Below, piece by piece: positions 45,620 to 53,671 of a DNA stretch of 64,000 bases. This DNA comes from Pelagibacterium nitratireducens (GTDB lineage Bacteria; Pseudomonadota; Alphaproteobacteria; Rhizobiales; Devosiaceae). Within the stretch, counting starts at the first letter, position 1, and each line of letters opens with the position of its first letter. The stretch spans positions 62,001 through 126,000 of the forward strand of contig NZ_CP146275.1 of NCBI RefSeq assembly GCF_037044555.1. The letters are read 5' to 3'. The notes below the pieces were generated by a model. The model was not told the origin of the DNA. It made no database searches and saw only the letters and a list, made by a program, of their open reading frames with translations. The translations under genes and the position numbers were made by a program.

Positions 45620-46843
45620 ATGGCAGGCAGCAATCAGGTACAATCGTTCGACGTTCTGATTGTCGGCGGTGGGCCGGTTGGCCTTTCGCTGGGCATCGCA
45701 TTGGCGCGATTTGTTCCCGGCATAAATGTGGGCCTGCTTGACCGGCGCGCCCTCACGGTGCCCAGGGATTCGCGGGCTTCGGCGATCGCGGCAGGCGTGC
45801 GGCATCTGTTTACGGCTATCGGGGTCTGGGATGGTATGGCTCAAGCGGCCAATCCGATCGCGGAAATGAAAATCACCGATTCGGGGCGTGCCGATATCAG
45901 CCGCCCCGTACTTCTCGATTTTGTCGGGCCACGGGTCCCGGGCAAACCCTTTGCGCACATGGTGCCCAATACAGCCAGTGCCGCCAGCCTCATCGCAGCG
46001 GCTCAGGACCACGTGACCATTGTCGAGCCAGGTGCTGTTTCCGCTTTCAGTGCCGGGCCAGCGCATGGCCTGGTTACCCTCGACGATGGGCGAAGCCTCT
46101 CGGCCGGGTTGATCGTGGCCGCCGATGGCGGCAGGTCGATGCTGCGCGGCCTGGCTGGAATCAGGACGCTTTCCCATGACTATCGTCAGTCGGGGCTGGT
46201 AACGACGATCAGTCATGCCCAGCCGCATCATGACGTTGCCTATGAGCATTTCCGGCCCGCCGGCCCCTTTGCTTCGCTGCCTTTGGCGGGCAACCAGTCG
46301 TCATTGGTATGGACCGAAAAACCCGAGACCGCGCAGGATCTTATGGCCATGTCGCGCGGTGATCTGGCGCATCGCATCGAATCGGCCATGGGCTCTGTTC
46401 TTGGACCGGTCGAAATCGTTGAAACCGTTCAAAGCTTTCCCCTGAACCTGGTTCTTGCTCATCGGCTCGCCGCCCCACGGCTGGCACTGGTGGGCGATGC
46501 GGCTCACGTGATCCATCCCCTCGCGGGGCAGGGGCTCAATCTGGGATTGCGCGATGTTGCGGTTCTCGCCGAGGTTCTGGTCGATGCCATCAGGCTGGGC
46601 CAAGATCCGGGATCGATGGCGGTGCTCGAGCGCTATGAGGGCCGACGGCGCACCGATACCGCGCTTATGGCGCTGGCGACGGATGGGCTCAACCGTCTGT
46701 TTTCCAACGATGTTGCGCCTGTCAGGGCTGTGCGTGATTTCGGCCTTTCGCTTGTCGATCGTATCGATCCGCTCAAGGATGGCTTCATGACCCAGGCGGC
46801 AGGTGCGTCTGGCGCCAAGCTGCTCAAGGGCATCGCGCTCTAG
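45620..46843 (+). CDS. UbiH/UbiF family FAD-dependent hydroxylase
   Basis: A 407-aa flavoprotein monooxygenase of the ubiquinone-ring hydroxylase family. The N-terminal FAD motif VLIVGGGPVGLSLGIAL is at about residues 12-28, and the second FAD motif GDAAHVIHPLAGQGLNLGLRD is at about 293-313. It begins with ATG after GGGAG. Which ring position (C5, C6 or C1) it hydroxylates cannot be told, because alphaproteobacterial UbiH, UbiF and UbiL are hard to separate by eye. It is divergent from glnK and convergent with Trm112. Confidence 0.9.
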   Translation: MAGSNQVQSFDVLIVGGGPVGLSLGIALARFVPGINVGLLDRRALTVPRDSRASAIAAGVRHLFTAIGVWDGMAQAANPIAEMKITDSGRADISRPVLLDFVGPRVPGKPFAHMVPNTASAASLIAAAQDHVTIVEPGAVSAFSAGPAHGLVTLDDGRSLSAGLIVAADGGRSMLRGLAGIRTLSHDYRQSGLVTTISHAQPHHDVAYEHFRPAGPFASLPLAGNQSSLVWTEKPETAQDLMAMSRGDLAHRIESAMGSVLGPVEIVETVQSFPLNLVLAHRLAAPRLALVGDAAHVIHPLAGQGLNLGLRDVAVLAEVLVDAIRLGQDPGSMAVLERYEGRRRTDTALMALATDGLNRLFSNDVAPVRAVRDFGLSLVDRIDPLKDGFMTQAAGASGAKLLKGIAL

Positions 46844-46852
46844 GTCTCGAAT

Positions 46853-47110
46853 CTAGTTGTCGGGACCGGGACGGGTGCGCAGCGCTTCAGCTTCTTCTTC
46901 ATCGATGCGCCGCGCGGCATCGATCACGAGCAATGGGACACCTTTGCGGATGGGAAAGGCGTAGCGGGCGACAATCGAGATCAGCTCCGTTCCGTCTGCA
47001 GAGAGGGTCAAACGTGTCTTGGTGACCGGACAAACCAGCATTTCGATAGTGCGGGGATCGACCCTGTAGCGTGGATTGCCCTCCGGTGACGGCGCGTCGT
47101 CGGATGTCAT
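46853..47110 (-). CDS. Trm112 family protein
   Basis: An 85-aa small protein with the Trm112-like core VDPRTIEMLVCPVTKTRLTL (about 17-36) and YAFPIRKGVPLLV (about 51-63). Eukaryotic and archaeal Trm112 activates methyltransferases; bacterial members (YcaR type) are of unclear role and often have lost part of the zinc site. Only one Cys is seen here. The start overlaps the stop of the LonN gene (ATGA). Confidence 0.85.
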   Translation of the reverse strand: MTSDDAPSPEGNPRYRVDPRTIEMLVCPVTKTRLTLSADGTELISIVARYAFPIRKGVPLLVIDAARRIDEEEAEALRTRPGPDN

Positions 47111-47766
47111 TGCAAGACGACACCCGACCGGGCCCGCGCCATTTCGATTTCCGCCAGGGCCATCAGGGTTTCCGCGCGTTCGACAAGGGTGCGCGCTTCG
47201 AGCAGGGCCTGCTTTTCGGGTGCACCATAGGGGCCGAGCATGGCAGCAAGATCGACCAGTTCGCCGGTCGCCATGTCCTCGATTTCATCCCAGTCGACCT
47301 CGATGTCGGAAAATTCGGCATGCGCCCGCAACACTTTGAGCAGGCGCGGGCGGTCCACGGCGTCTTCGCCCAGCTCGGGGGTAAAGTCTGCGGAAAATTG
47401 GGACGTGTCGATCCGGGCCTGCCGATACGGCGTCGCAGTGGTCAATTCCTCGATCGGCGCAAAGCGGCAAACACCTTCGAGAATTATGAAATAGCGGCCC
47501 TCGGCCTGTTCCTCAAAATGGGTGATGCGACCGATGCAGCCCACTTTTTCCAATGGCACCTGGCCACGCGGTGCTTCCTCGGCAGTGTCGCGCGGCTGAA
47601 TCAGGCCGATCATGCGGTTTCCCGCCAACGCATCATCGACCAGCGCGACGAAGCGTGGTTCGAAAACGTTGAGCGGTCGGTGCGAGCCGGGCAGGAGCAG
47701 GGCGCGGCTCAAGGGAAAGAGCGCGAGCATGTCCGGCAGTTCCGATATAGAGGCCGGGCGGCGCAT
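47107..47766 (-). CDS. LON peptidase substrate-binding (N) domain protein
   Basis: A 219-aa protein with only the N-terminal domain of Lon protease: LALFPLSRALLLPGSHRPLNVFEPRF (about 14-39) and GRITHFEEQAEGRYFIILEGVCRF (about 83-106). The ATPase and protease domains are absent. The family is widespread in Alphaproteobacteria beside thioredoxin and Trm112 genes; its role is unknown but may be in substrate recognition. It lies 87 bp after the YbbN-like gene and overlaps Trm112. Confidence 0.88.
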   Translation of the reverse strand: MRRPASISELPDMLALFPLSRALLLPGSHRPLNVFEPRFVALVDDALAGNRMIGLIQPRDTAEEAPRGQVPLEKVGCIGRITHFEEQAEGRYFIILEGVCRFAPIEELTTATPYRQARIDTSQFSADFTPELGEDAVDRPRLLKVLRAHAEFSDIEVDWDEIEDMATGELVDLAAMLGPYGAPEKQALLEARTLVERAETLMALAEIEMARARSGVVLQ

Positions 47767-47853
47767 GGCATATCCTCTCTTGCTTGTGTCCTGAAGCCGT
47801 TCCGAATTTTACGAAACCAGACGACCAGGTCCAATCTTGTTGCCCGTTTCGCC

Positions 47854-48789
47854 CTAGCGAAACAGGAGCGCGGACAACATGCGACGCCCCTTGAGCGTCG
47901 CAGGATCCTTAGGCCCCCAGGCTTCGAAAAATTCGAGCAGTTTCTTGCGCGCGCCATCGTCTTGCCATTCGCGATCGCGCTCCATGATGGCGATCAACGA
48001 CTGCACAGCGGCAAGCCTGTCGCCCTTGGCGTTGCGAATCATCGCCAGGTCGAAACGGGCCTGATGGTCATCGGGGTCGGCCGCAAGCGCTGCTTCGAGC
48101 TGGGTCGCATCGCCGAGCTTTTCGGCTTCCTGCTCAAGCGACATGGCCTTTTCCAGCGCGTCCGCGCCGGCGTGGCTCTTGTCCTCGGGCAGCATCGATA
48201 GCGTTTCGCGAGCGCCGTCGCGATCGCCGGTCCGGAACAGAACGGTAGCCACACCGACCAGCGCATCGAGATTGTCAGGAGCATGGCGCAATACGGTGGC
48301 AAAAATCTGGTAGGCGCGCTCGAAATCTTCGGCCTCGAGTGCCGCCTGGGCCGCTTCCATGGCGGCTGCGATCTGGCTTTCTTCTTCCGACGGACCTCCG
48401 ATACCGGCCTTGGCCGCCATGTCGAGGAGCTTTTGAGCAAAACGGGCGACTTCGCTTTCCGGTAGCGCACCCATAAAACCATCGGCCGGGCGGCCGCCGA
48501 CAAAGCCAAAGACCGCAGGGATCGACTGTACGCCCATCTGTCCGGCAAGGGCCTGGTTTTCGTCGACATTGATCTTAACGAGCGCGACCTTGCCGCCGAG
48601 AGATGTGACCACTTTCTCCAATGCGGGGGTCAGCTGCTTGCAGGGGCCGCACCAGGGCGCCCAGAAATCGACGAGGACCGGGCGCTGCATGGACGCCTCA
48701 AGCACGTCGGCCTGAAAGCGTGCCGTCGAGGATTCGATGATCAGCCCTTCGTGGGTCTGAGCCTGTGGTGCGTTGAGATTGAGGTCCAT
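47854..48789 (-). CDS. Thioredoxin-fold co-chaperone, YbbN/CnoX-like
   Basis: A 311-aa protein. An N-terminal thioredoxin domain (about 15-125) has the active-site motif WCGPC (Cys47, Cys50); the C-terminal two thirds hold TPR-like helices (about 140-300), as in E. coli YbbN (CnoX), a holdase linked to DnaK and GroEL. Unlike E. coli YbbN, whose motif is SQHC, the CGPC motif is intact, so redox activity is likely. The ATG at 48789 is the first after a 218-bp spacer. It heads the run thioredoxin, LonN, Trm112. Confidence 0.92.
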   Translation of the reverse strand: MDLNLNAPQAQTHEGLIIESSTARFQADVLEASMQRPVLVDFWAPWCGPCKQLTPALEKVVTSLGGKVALVKINVDENQALAGQMGVQSIPAVFGFVGGRPADGFMGALPESEVARFAQKLLDMAAKAGIGGPSEEESQIAAAMEAAQAALEAEDFERAYQIFATVLRHAPDNLDALVGVATVLFRTGDRDGARETLSMLPEDKSHAGADALEKAMSLEQEAEKLGDATQLEAALAADPDDHQARFDLAMIRNAKGDRLAAVQSLIAIMERDREWQDDGARKKLLEFFEAWGPKDPATLKGRRMLSALLFR

Positions 48790-49007
48790 CGGGTGTTGCC
48801 TTTTCTGGCCCTTCGGTTGCGTGCCGATATTTGCGACGAGCCTTACACCAAGGTGGGCGCCGGTGCAAAAGCCCAAAGCGATCGCCGGTCTTGTGTCGCG
48901 TCATCGCCGTTGCGGCAAAGGGCAAAAATATGGGTTGCAATTGTCATTTCGGTTGGGCATATAGGCGCCCATCGCGGTGCCGCCAAGAGGCGGGCCGGGA
49001 TTGGAGT

Positions 49008-49082
49008 GCGGGCGTAGCTCAGGGGTAGAGCATAACCTTGCCAAGGTTAGGGTCGTGAGTTCGAATCTCATCGCCCGCTCCA
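49008..49082 (+). tRNA. tRNA-Gly (GCC)
   Basis: The acceptor GCGGGCG (49008-49014) pairs with CGCCCGC (49072-49078), the discriminator is T and CCA is encoded. D arm GCTCAGGGGTAGAGC, anticodon stem TAACC / GGTTA with loop TTGCCAA (anticodon GCC at 49040-49042), and T arm with GTTCGAATC are all present. It reads GGC and GGU codons. Confidence 0.96.
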
Positions 49083-49112
49083 AAAATTCCAAGGCGTGAA
49101 AGCCTTGAGATC

Positions 49113-49140
49113 AAAGGGCCGAAAGGCCCTTTTTGCTTTT
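49113..49140 (+). terminator. Terminator downstream of tRNA-Gly
   Basis: Stem AAAGGGCC / GGCCCTTT with a GAAA tetraloop and a T-rich tail TTGCTTTT. A smaller hairpin AAGGC / GCCTT precedes it at 49091-49106. The further 300 bp to the cold-shock gene hold a GC-rich palindrome and an AT-rich TATATATA. Confidence 0.85.
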
Positions 49141-49305
49141 CCGGATTAGGGGAGGCTGGCGCTACTTCAGGCAATGCGATGGTGCTGCCCCATGGATCCA
49201 GGCGGTCCTTTAGTGTGTGATCGTGCCTTGATCCTGTCGGCCCTTGTTTATCGGACCGCAGTTACCTATATATAGAAGTACGTTTTCGGTCGATCATTGG
49301 CTTTC

Positions 49306-49329
49306 CCTGCACCGGCGCGCCGGTGCAGG
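49306..49329. repeat. 24-bp perfect palindrome in the cspA leader
   Basis: The first half CCTGCACCGGCG (49306-49317) is followed directly by its exact complement (49318-49329), ending 107 bp before the cspA start. As RNA it would give a GC-rich hairpin; as DNA it is a perfect dyad. Cold-shock mRNAs are known for long structured leaders, which suits this location. TTTTTT follows 12 bases later. Confidence 0.6.
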
Positions 49330-49436
49330 AACATCTCCTGATTTTTTGCGAACGTTCTAGATCCGATCCGCGTGTTGCGGGCCGGAAACATGCCCGTATG
49401 TCCGCTTTGGACCGGGCCACACGAAAAGACACTTTC

Positions 49437-49643
49437 ATGATCAACGGTACCGTTAAGTTCTTCAATGCCACCAAAGGCTTTGGTTTTATCTCGCCTTCTG
49501 ACGGCAGCAAGGACGCCTTCGTCCACATTTCAGCGGTGGAGCGCGCCGGTCTTTCGGGTCTCGCCGAAGGTCAGGCTGTCAGCTATGAGCTGGAAAATGG
49601 CCGTGACGGCAAGGCATCAGCAGTAAATCTGCAGGTTTCCTGA
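49437..49643 (+). CDS. cspA: Cold-shock protein (CspA family)
   Basis: A 68-aa single cold-shock domain that binds single-stranded RNA and DNA and melts structures. RNP1 is KGFGFISP (about 13-20) and RNP2 is DAFVHIS (about 26-32). It begins MINGTVKFFN, the normal start; the frame is open upstream without family support. A long 5' leader with a perfect palindrome precedes it. A GC-rich hairpin (GCCGGGGC / GCCCCGGC, 49651-49676) follows the stop. Several paralogues are usual in a genome, so the symbol is generic. Confidence 0.95.
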   Translation: MINGTVKFFNATKGFGFISPSDGSKDAFVHISAVERAGLSGLAEGQAVSYELENGRDGKASAVNLQVS

Positions 49644-49694
49644 CGATTTCGCCGGGGCTGAGTTTTCGGCCCCGGCCTTCAAGGTGAAACGCCA

Positions 49695-49871
49695 GTGATA
49701 AAGACACCTCTTGAGGTTGCCGAGAGCAAGGTCCGATCAATCTCGGTCACTGAAAAGAACGGGCAATTTGCGGCCATTCGCCAGGTCTTTCTGGATCGCG
49801 AGCGTAAATTGAGAGCCGTTCAGACGGCGCAGCGCCTTTATGACGGGGTGCGACCCGACAAGGGCGAATGA
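49695..49871 (+). CDS. Small hypothetical protein after cspA
   Basis: A 58-residue frame with a GTG start at 49695, beginning MIKTPLEVAE and ending YDGVRPDKGE. It is charged, soluble and predicted mostly helical (VFLDRERKLRAVQTAQRLYD). I do not recognise it. It lies 51 bp after cspA and 16 bp before the next small gene, with codon use like its neighbours (C or G at many third positions). It is likely part of a cspA-linked transcript, but no homologue is known to me. Confidence 0.55.
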   Translation: MIKTPLEVAESKVRSISVTEKNGQFAAIRQVFLDRERKLRAVQTAQRLYDGVRPDKGE

Positions 49872-49887
49872 CGCCGGAGAAAGCACA

Positions 49888-50139
49888 ATGAAAACCAACA
49901 TCGACGGATTTGATTATACGGCCAGCGCAGAACTTTATCCGGGCAAGCGCTCGACGCGGTTCCGCACGGTTCGCTACCGCCGCTTTGACAGCACGGCAAA
50001 GGCGTTGCGCTATCTTATGGAGGAAATGCCGTCCGAACTTCTGGCCGGCGCTATCCTTGAAACCGAGGAACGACGCTTCGGAGCCGATCAGATTACTGCG
50101 CTCTACAAGGACAAAGCCTACCCCTTGCCCAGAGCGTAA
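49888..50139 (+). CDS. Hypothetical protein, 83 aa, cspA-linked
   Basis: An 83-aa soluble protein of mixed charge, MKTNIDGFDYTASAELYP at the N-terminus and LETEERRFGADQITALYKDK towards the end. The FDYTASAELYPGKRSTR and YRRFDSTAKALRYLMEE segments look like a compact fold with a helix. Related small proteins occur next to cold-shock genes in Alphaproteobacteria as I recall, but I know no function. It begins with ATG after GGAGAAAGC, a good ribosome site. Confidence 0.75.
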   Translation: MKTNIDGFDYTASAELYPGKRSTRFRTVRYRRFDSTAKALRYLMEEMPSELLAGAILETEERRFGADQITALYKDKAYPLPRA

Positions 50140-50150
50140 CCCAAAAAAGG

Positions 50151-50351
50151 ATGAAGCTGATGCATATGTTGAGCAAAGTGATCGCTTTTCCTGTTTCATC
50201 GAGACGCAGCGGACGCTTCAGCGCCGTCGCCTTTCCCCGTTTTGCCGTTGCGTTCGGTGACCGCGATACGGCTCCGCTGAGCATCGTCGCCCAACCCAAT
50301 ACTGCGTCCAGGCTACCGGCAGATGCACCGAGCGCGTCACCCTCACGCTGA
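50151..50351 (+). CDS. Possible small hypothetical protein, 66 aa
   Basis: A frame of 66 codons beginning MKLMHMLSKVIAFPV 11 bp after the preceding gene, with an AAAAAGGA ribosome-like site. It is basic and Ser/Ala/Pro-rich with no recognisable domain. It might be a real short product or a chance frame in the 3' region of the cspA transcript. A terminator begins 96 bp after it. Confidence 0.35.
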   Translation: MKLMHMLSKVIAFPVSSRRSGRFSAVAFPRFAVAFGDRDTAPLSIVAQPNTASRLPADAPSASPSR

Positions 50352-50447
50352 GGCTTCCGAACCCGGTCCGGGATTTTCAGAAACCACGCAATGCCGCAGA
50401 CACCCGATAGGTCGCCACAAGGCCGACCTGCGGACTGCTGAAAACGA

Positions 50448-50469
50448 AGGGCCGACAGGCCCTTTTTGT
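50448..50469 (+). terminator. Terminator at the end of the cspA-linked small genes
   Basis: Stem AGGGCC / GGCCCT with a GACA loop followed by TTTTGTTT. It resembles the terminator after the tRNA gene at 49113. It also separates these genes from the convergent TSUP gene. Confidence 0.75.
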
Positions 50470-50489
50470 TTGGCTGGCTTTGTCCTGCC

Positions 50490-51314
50490 CTAGAAAATGC
50501 TGGTAATCATGCGGATCGAGGTGATGGCCAGAAATCCGGCAAAACACCAGCGCAGGGCCAGTTGCGGAATGGCGTGGGCCAGTTTGACGCCCAGCGGCGC
50601 CGTCAGCATGGATGTGGGAATGATGGCGACCAGGCCTGCCAGGTTGACATAGCCGAGCGAGAATGGCGGCAGACCGGATACGCCGAGACCGAACAGCGCA
50701 TAGCCGATCGTGCCGGGGATGGCGATGATGAGCCCGATCGCTGCGGCGGTGCCGACTGCAAGCCGGATCGGATAGGTGAAAAAGGACAGGATGGGGACCG
50801 CCAGCGTCCCTCCGCCGATGCCCATCATCACCGAAATCAGCCCGATGGTCGTTGAAAGAATCTGCTTGAGTGGTGTGCCCGGCATGGGGCGGGGCTTTGC
50901 CAAGTCGGCCGGCTTGAAGGCCATGTTGATCGCCACAAGCGCTGCGATGGCGGCGAACACGAGCGTGAGCACGGTGCCCGAGACGTTGCCGCCGATCACC
51001 GTTCCCGCAACGACGCCAAAGGCGATCCAAGGTCCCCAGCTGCGCAGCAGGCTCGTATCGACGCTTCCGCGCTTCCAGTGCGAGCGCGCAGACATAAAGC
51101 CTGTAAAGATGATGGTGGCAAGTGAGGTGCCGACCGCAACGTGCATGCGCACGGTCTCGGATACATCGAGCGCCAGAAAGACAAAGAACAGCACTGGCAC
51201 GATGACAATGCCGCCGCCGACGCCCAGAAGGCCCGATATGACGCCGGCGATTGCGCCGGTGGCCAGCAGGGTGACGAGCAGGAAAAGAGCCTGCCCCGGA
51301 TCGACGTTCAACAT
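50490..51314 (-). CDS. TSUP family transporter (TauE/SafE), first copy
   Basis: A 274-aa polytopic inner-membrane protein of the sulfite exporter TauE/SafE family. About eight hydrophobic helices are visible, and the family's glycine-rich motif GVISGLLGVGGGIVIVP (about 24-40) is repeated in the second half as ISVMMGIGGGTLAVP (about 165-180). Members export sulfite, sulfoacetate or other small organic anions. It is the last gene of a six-gene run on the - strand with an FAH hydrolase and an ABC transporter. The substrate is not known. Start at ATG 51314. Confidence 0.87.
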   Translation of the reverse strand: MLNVDPGQALFLLVTLLATGAIAGVISGLLGVGGGIVIVPVLFFVFLALDVSETVRMHVAVGTSLATIIFTGFMSARSHWKRGSVDTSLLRSWGPWIAFGVVAGTVIGGNVSGTVLTLVFAAIAALVAINMAFKPADLAKPRPMPGTPLKQILSTTIGLISVMMGIGGGTLAVPILSFFTYPIRLAVGTAAAIGLIIAIPGTIGYALFGLGVSGLPPFSLGYVNLAGLVAIIPTSMLTAPLGVKLAHAIPQLALRWCFAGFLAITSIRMITSIF

Positions 51315-51384
51315 ATAGCTTTTGTCCCCTGATTGCCCGAAAATATGCGGAGCGCGCACATGGTCGCGCTCCGCCCGATCTCTA

Positions 51385-52098
51385 TTAGACCACGTTGATC
51401 TTTATTTCACCTACCCCCTGGACGCTTGCCGCGATCATATCGCCGCGGGAGACGGCGCCGACGCCCGATGGGGTTCCGCTCATGATAATGTCGCCGGGCT
51501 GCAGGGCAAAAAAGCGCGAAAGGATCGAGATCATCTCTGGTACTTTCCAGAGCATCTGGTTGAGATCGCCTTGCTGGCGCGTTTCGCCATTGACCTTGAG
51601 GACAACCGCCCCCTGATCGGGGTGACCGATGCGGCTGGCAGGAACCAGCGGCCCACAAGGCGCCGAGGCCTCGAAGCTCTTGGCCACTTCCCAGGGACGC
51701 CCAAGCTTCTTGGCGTCGGCTTGCAGATCCCTGCGGGTCATATCAAGGCCCACGCCGTAGCCAAAGACGTGATCGAGAGCGTCTTCGACCGCGATATCGG
51801 TGCCGCCCTTGCCCAGAGCCACGATCATCTCGACCTCGTGGTGCACGTCGGAAGTTTCGGTGGGATAGGGGAAAGTGCCATCCGAAATCACCGCTCCGCC
51901 ATGCTTGAAAAAGAAGAAAGGCGGCTCTTTGTCCGGGTCGTGGCCCATTTCAACGGCGTGGGCGGCATAGTTGCGGCCGATGCAGAAAATCCGGTTGACC
52001 GGGAAGACATCCGATGTGCCTTCGACCGGAAGGGTGGGGACCGGATTGGGGGCGACGACGAAGTTGGCGCCGGCGGGTTTAAGTGCACTCTCGTTCAT
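51385..52098 (-). CDS. Fumarylacetoacetate hydrolase (FAH) family protein
   Basis: A 237-aa metal-dependent hydrolase of the FAH superfamily, closest in layout to fumarylpyruvate hydrolases of gentisate catabolism. Conserved elements are FCIGRNYAAHAVEMG (about 37-51), the metal-binding HHEVEMIVALGKGG (Glu pair, about 85-98), a DMTRRDLQADAKKLGRPWEVAKSF stretch (about 122-145) and MSGTPSGVGAVSRGD (about 208-222). The family cleaves C-C bonds in beta-diketo acids or decarboxylates oxaloacetate. Substrate unknown; the ABC transporter 4 bp upstream suggests it handles an imported acid or its breakdown product. Confidence 0.87.
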   Translation of the reverse strand: MNESALKPAGANFVVAPNPVPTLPVEGTSDVFPVNRIFCIGRNYAAHAVEMGHDPDKEPPFFFFKHGGAVISDGTFPYPTETSDVHHEVEMIVALGKGGTDIAVEDALDHVFGYGVGLDMTRRDLQADAKKLGRPWEVAKSFEASAPCGPLVPASRIGHPDQGAVVLKVNGETRQQGDLNQMLWKVPEMISILSRFFALQPGDIIMSGTPSGVGAVSRGDMIAASVQGVGEIKINVV

Positions 52099-52102
52099 TA
52101 TT

Positions 52103-52855
52103 TCAACTCCTAACGTGTGCGTAGTATTCGATGCGCTTTTCCAGTCGGCCGATCAGGTCCGCCATGGTCAGGGCAAAGGTGAATAAAAGGACGATCAGGG
52201 CCCAGAAGTGGGACATGAGGAAGTTCTGCTGGTACAGCGCGAACAGGGCGCCAACCCCGATGATCGAGACCAGAAGCTGGCCGATGACGACGCCCTTGAC
52301 GCCGCGGATCATGCCGAGCCGGATACCGGCGAGAATTTCCGGCAATGCGGCAAAAAGCACGATCCTGGCGCGTTCGAAGCGGTTGGCGCCGAAGGAATGG
52401 GACATTTCCATCAGCGAGGGAGAAATGTTTTGGACACCCGCCCTTGTATCAAGCACAATGATCCAGACGGCGAACATGAAAACGGTAACGACAACTGTCG
52501 GCGTGCCCAATCCGAACAGGATCATGAAGATCGGGACCAGCGCCGAGAGGGGCGCTGACAGGAAAACGTTGACCCACATGTTGAGCATGTCGTCGACCGG
52601 CTTGAACAGGCCCATGAGGACGCCGATCGTGATGCCGACGGCCAACGCAAGCCCCATGCCCATCGCGTAGCACGAAAGGGTGATCCAGACCGCATTGCCA
52701 AAGCTGCGCGAGGTCACCACCTCGCCCATGGCCATCAGCACCGACGAGAAGGGCGGGAACAGCATGAGCAGGTCGAACTGCCCGACCAGTTCCCAGACCA
52801 CCAGCCAGACGACCAGCGCAGCCATCTTGGGGAGTTTGAAACCATTGATCGTCAT
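52103..52855 (-). CDS. ABC transporter permease (second of two)
   Basis: A 250-aa permease of the nitrate/sulfonate/taurine (SsuC/TauC) type with about six membrane helices. The cytoplasmic EAA loop reads EMSHSFGANRFERARIVLFAALPEILAGIRLGM (about 148-180). It lies 3 bp downstream of the ATPase gene and 4 bp upstream of the FAH gene. A second, different permease is encoded in the same operon, so the transporter is probably a heterodimer. The substrate is unknown. Confidence 0.9.
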   Translation of the reverse strand: MTINGFKLPKMAALVVWLVVWELVGQFDLLMLFPPFSSVLMAMGEVVTSRSFGNAVWITLSCYAMGMGLALAVGITIGVLMGLFKPVDDMLNMWVNVFLSAPLSALVPIFMILFGLGTPTVVVTVFMFAVWIIVLDTRAGVQNISPSLMEMSHSFGANRFERARIVLFAALPEILAGIRLGMIRGVKGVVIGQLLVSIIGVGALFALYQQNFLMSHFWALIVLLFTFALTMADLIGRLEKRIEYYAHVRS

Positions 52856-52858
52856 GGC

Positions 52859-53671
52859 TCACTCCACATATTTCTTGATGCCGTGCCAGATGCTCTCGAC
52901 CGTTTCGAGATAGACCTCGTTGCGGCGCAGTTCATCTGGACCGATATCGCCGGGGATGTCGGGGTCGATGATCTCGGACACCCGGCCGGGGCGCGGCGAA
53001 AGCAGGATGATGCGATCGGAAACATAGACCGCTTCCTCGATGGAATGGGTCACGAAGATGAAGGTCTTTTTCTCCACTTCGCGCAGACGGATCAGGTCTT
53101 CCTGAAACTTGCGCCGGGTCTGCTCGTCGACGGCCGAGAAGGGCTCGTCCATCAACAGGACTTCGGCATTGACCGAGAGGGCGCGGGCCAGGCCGACCCG
53201 TTGGCGCATGCCGCCAGAGAGCTGGTGGGGATAGCTTTTTTCGAAACCATCAAGGCCCACTTCCCTTATATAATGGTTGGCGATCTCCTCGCGCTCGGAT
53301 TTTCCCATGCCCTGCATTTTGAGGCCGAAAGCGGCATTGTCGAGAACGCTGGCCCAGGGCAGCAGCGCGAAATCCTGAAAGACGAAAGCCCGCTCGGGTC
53401 CGGGTCCGGAAATTTTTTCGCCGTTGACCAGCACTTCGCCCTGTGTCGCCGGCAGCAGTCCGGCAATGATCTTGAGCAGGGTGGTCTTGCCGCAGCCGGA
53501 CGGCCCGAGCAGACTCGTGAGCTGGCCAGTCTGGAAATCGAGATTGATGTCCTTGAGGGCCACGACCTCGGTTCCGTAGACTTTCGAGACGTTCTTGACT
53601 TCGATGATCTTGCTGGATGCACCCACTGGGGAAGCTCCTTTTTCAAGCATATCGGGGGTCGCGATTTTCAT
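52859..53671 (-). CDS. ABC transporter ATP-binding protein (SsuB/TauB type)
   Basis: A 270-aa nucleotide-binding subunit. Walker A is GPSGCGKTT (about 56-64), the signature is LSGGMRQR (about 148) and Walker B is VLLMDEPFSAVD (about 170). The D-loop and H-loop (FVTHSIEEAVY) follow. The length and FALLPWASVLDN stretch are typical for sulfonate, taurine or nitrate importers. The ATG at 53671 overlaps the stop of the first permease gene (ATGA). The frame stays open far upstream through the permease gene in another phase; that is a shadow. Confidence 0.93.
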   Translation of the reverse strand: MKIATPDMLEKGASPVGASSKIIEVKNVSKVYGTEVVALKDINLDFQTGQLTSLLGPSGCGKTTLLKIIAGLLPATQGEVLVNGEKISGPGPERAFVFQDFALLPWASVLDNAAFGLKMQGMGKSEREEIANHYIREVGLDGFEKSYPHQLSGGMRQRVGLARALSVNAEVLLMDEPFSAVDEQTRRKFQEDLIRLREVEKKTFIFVTHSIEEAVYVSDRIILLSPRPGRVSEIIDPDIPGDIGPDELRRNEVYLETVESIWHGIKKYVE

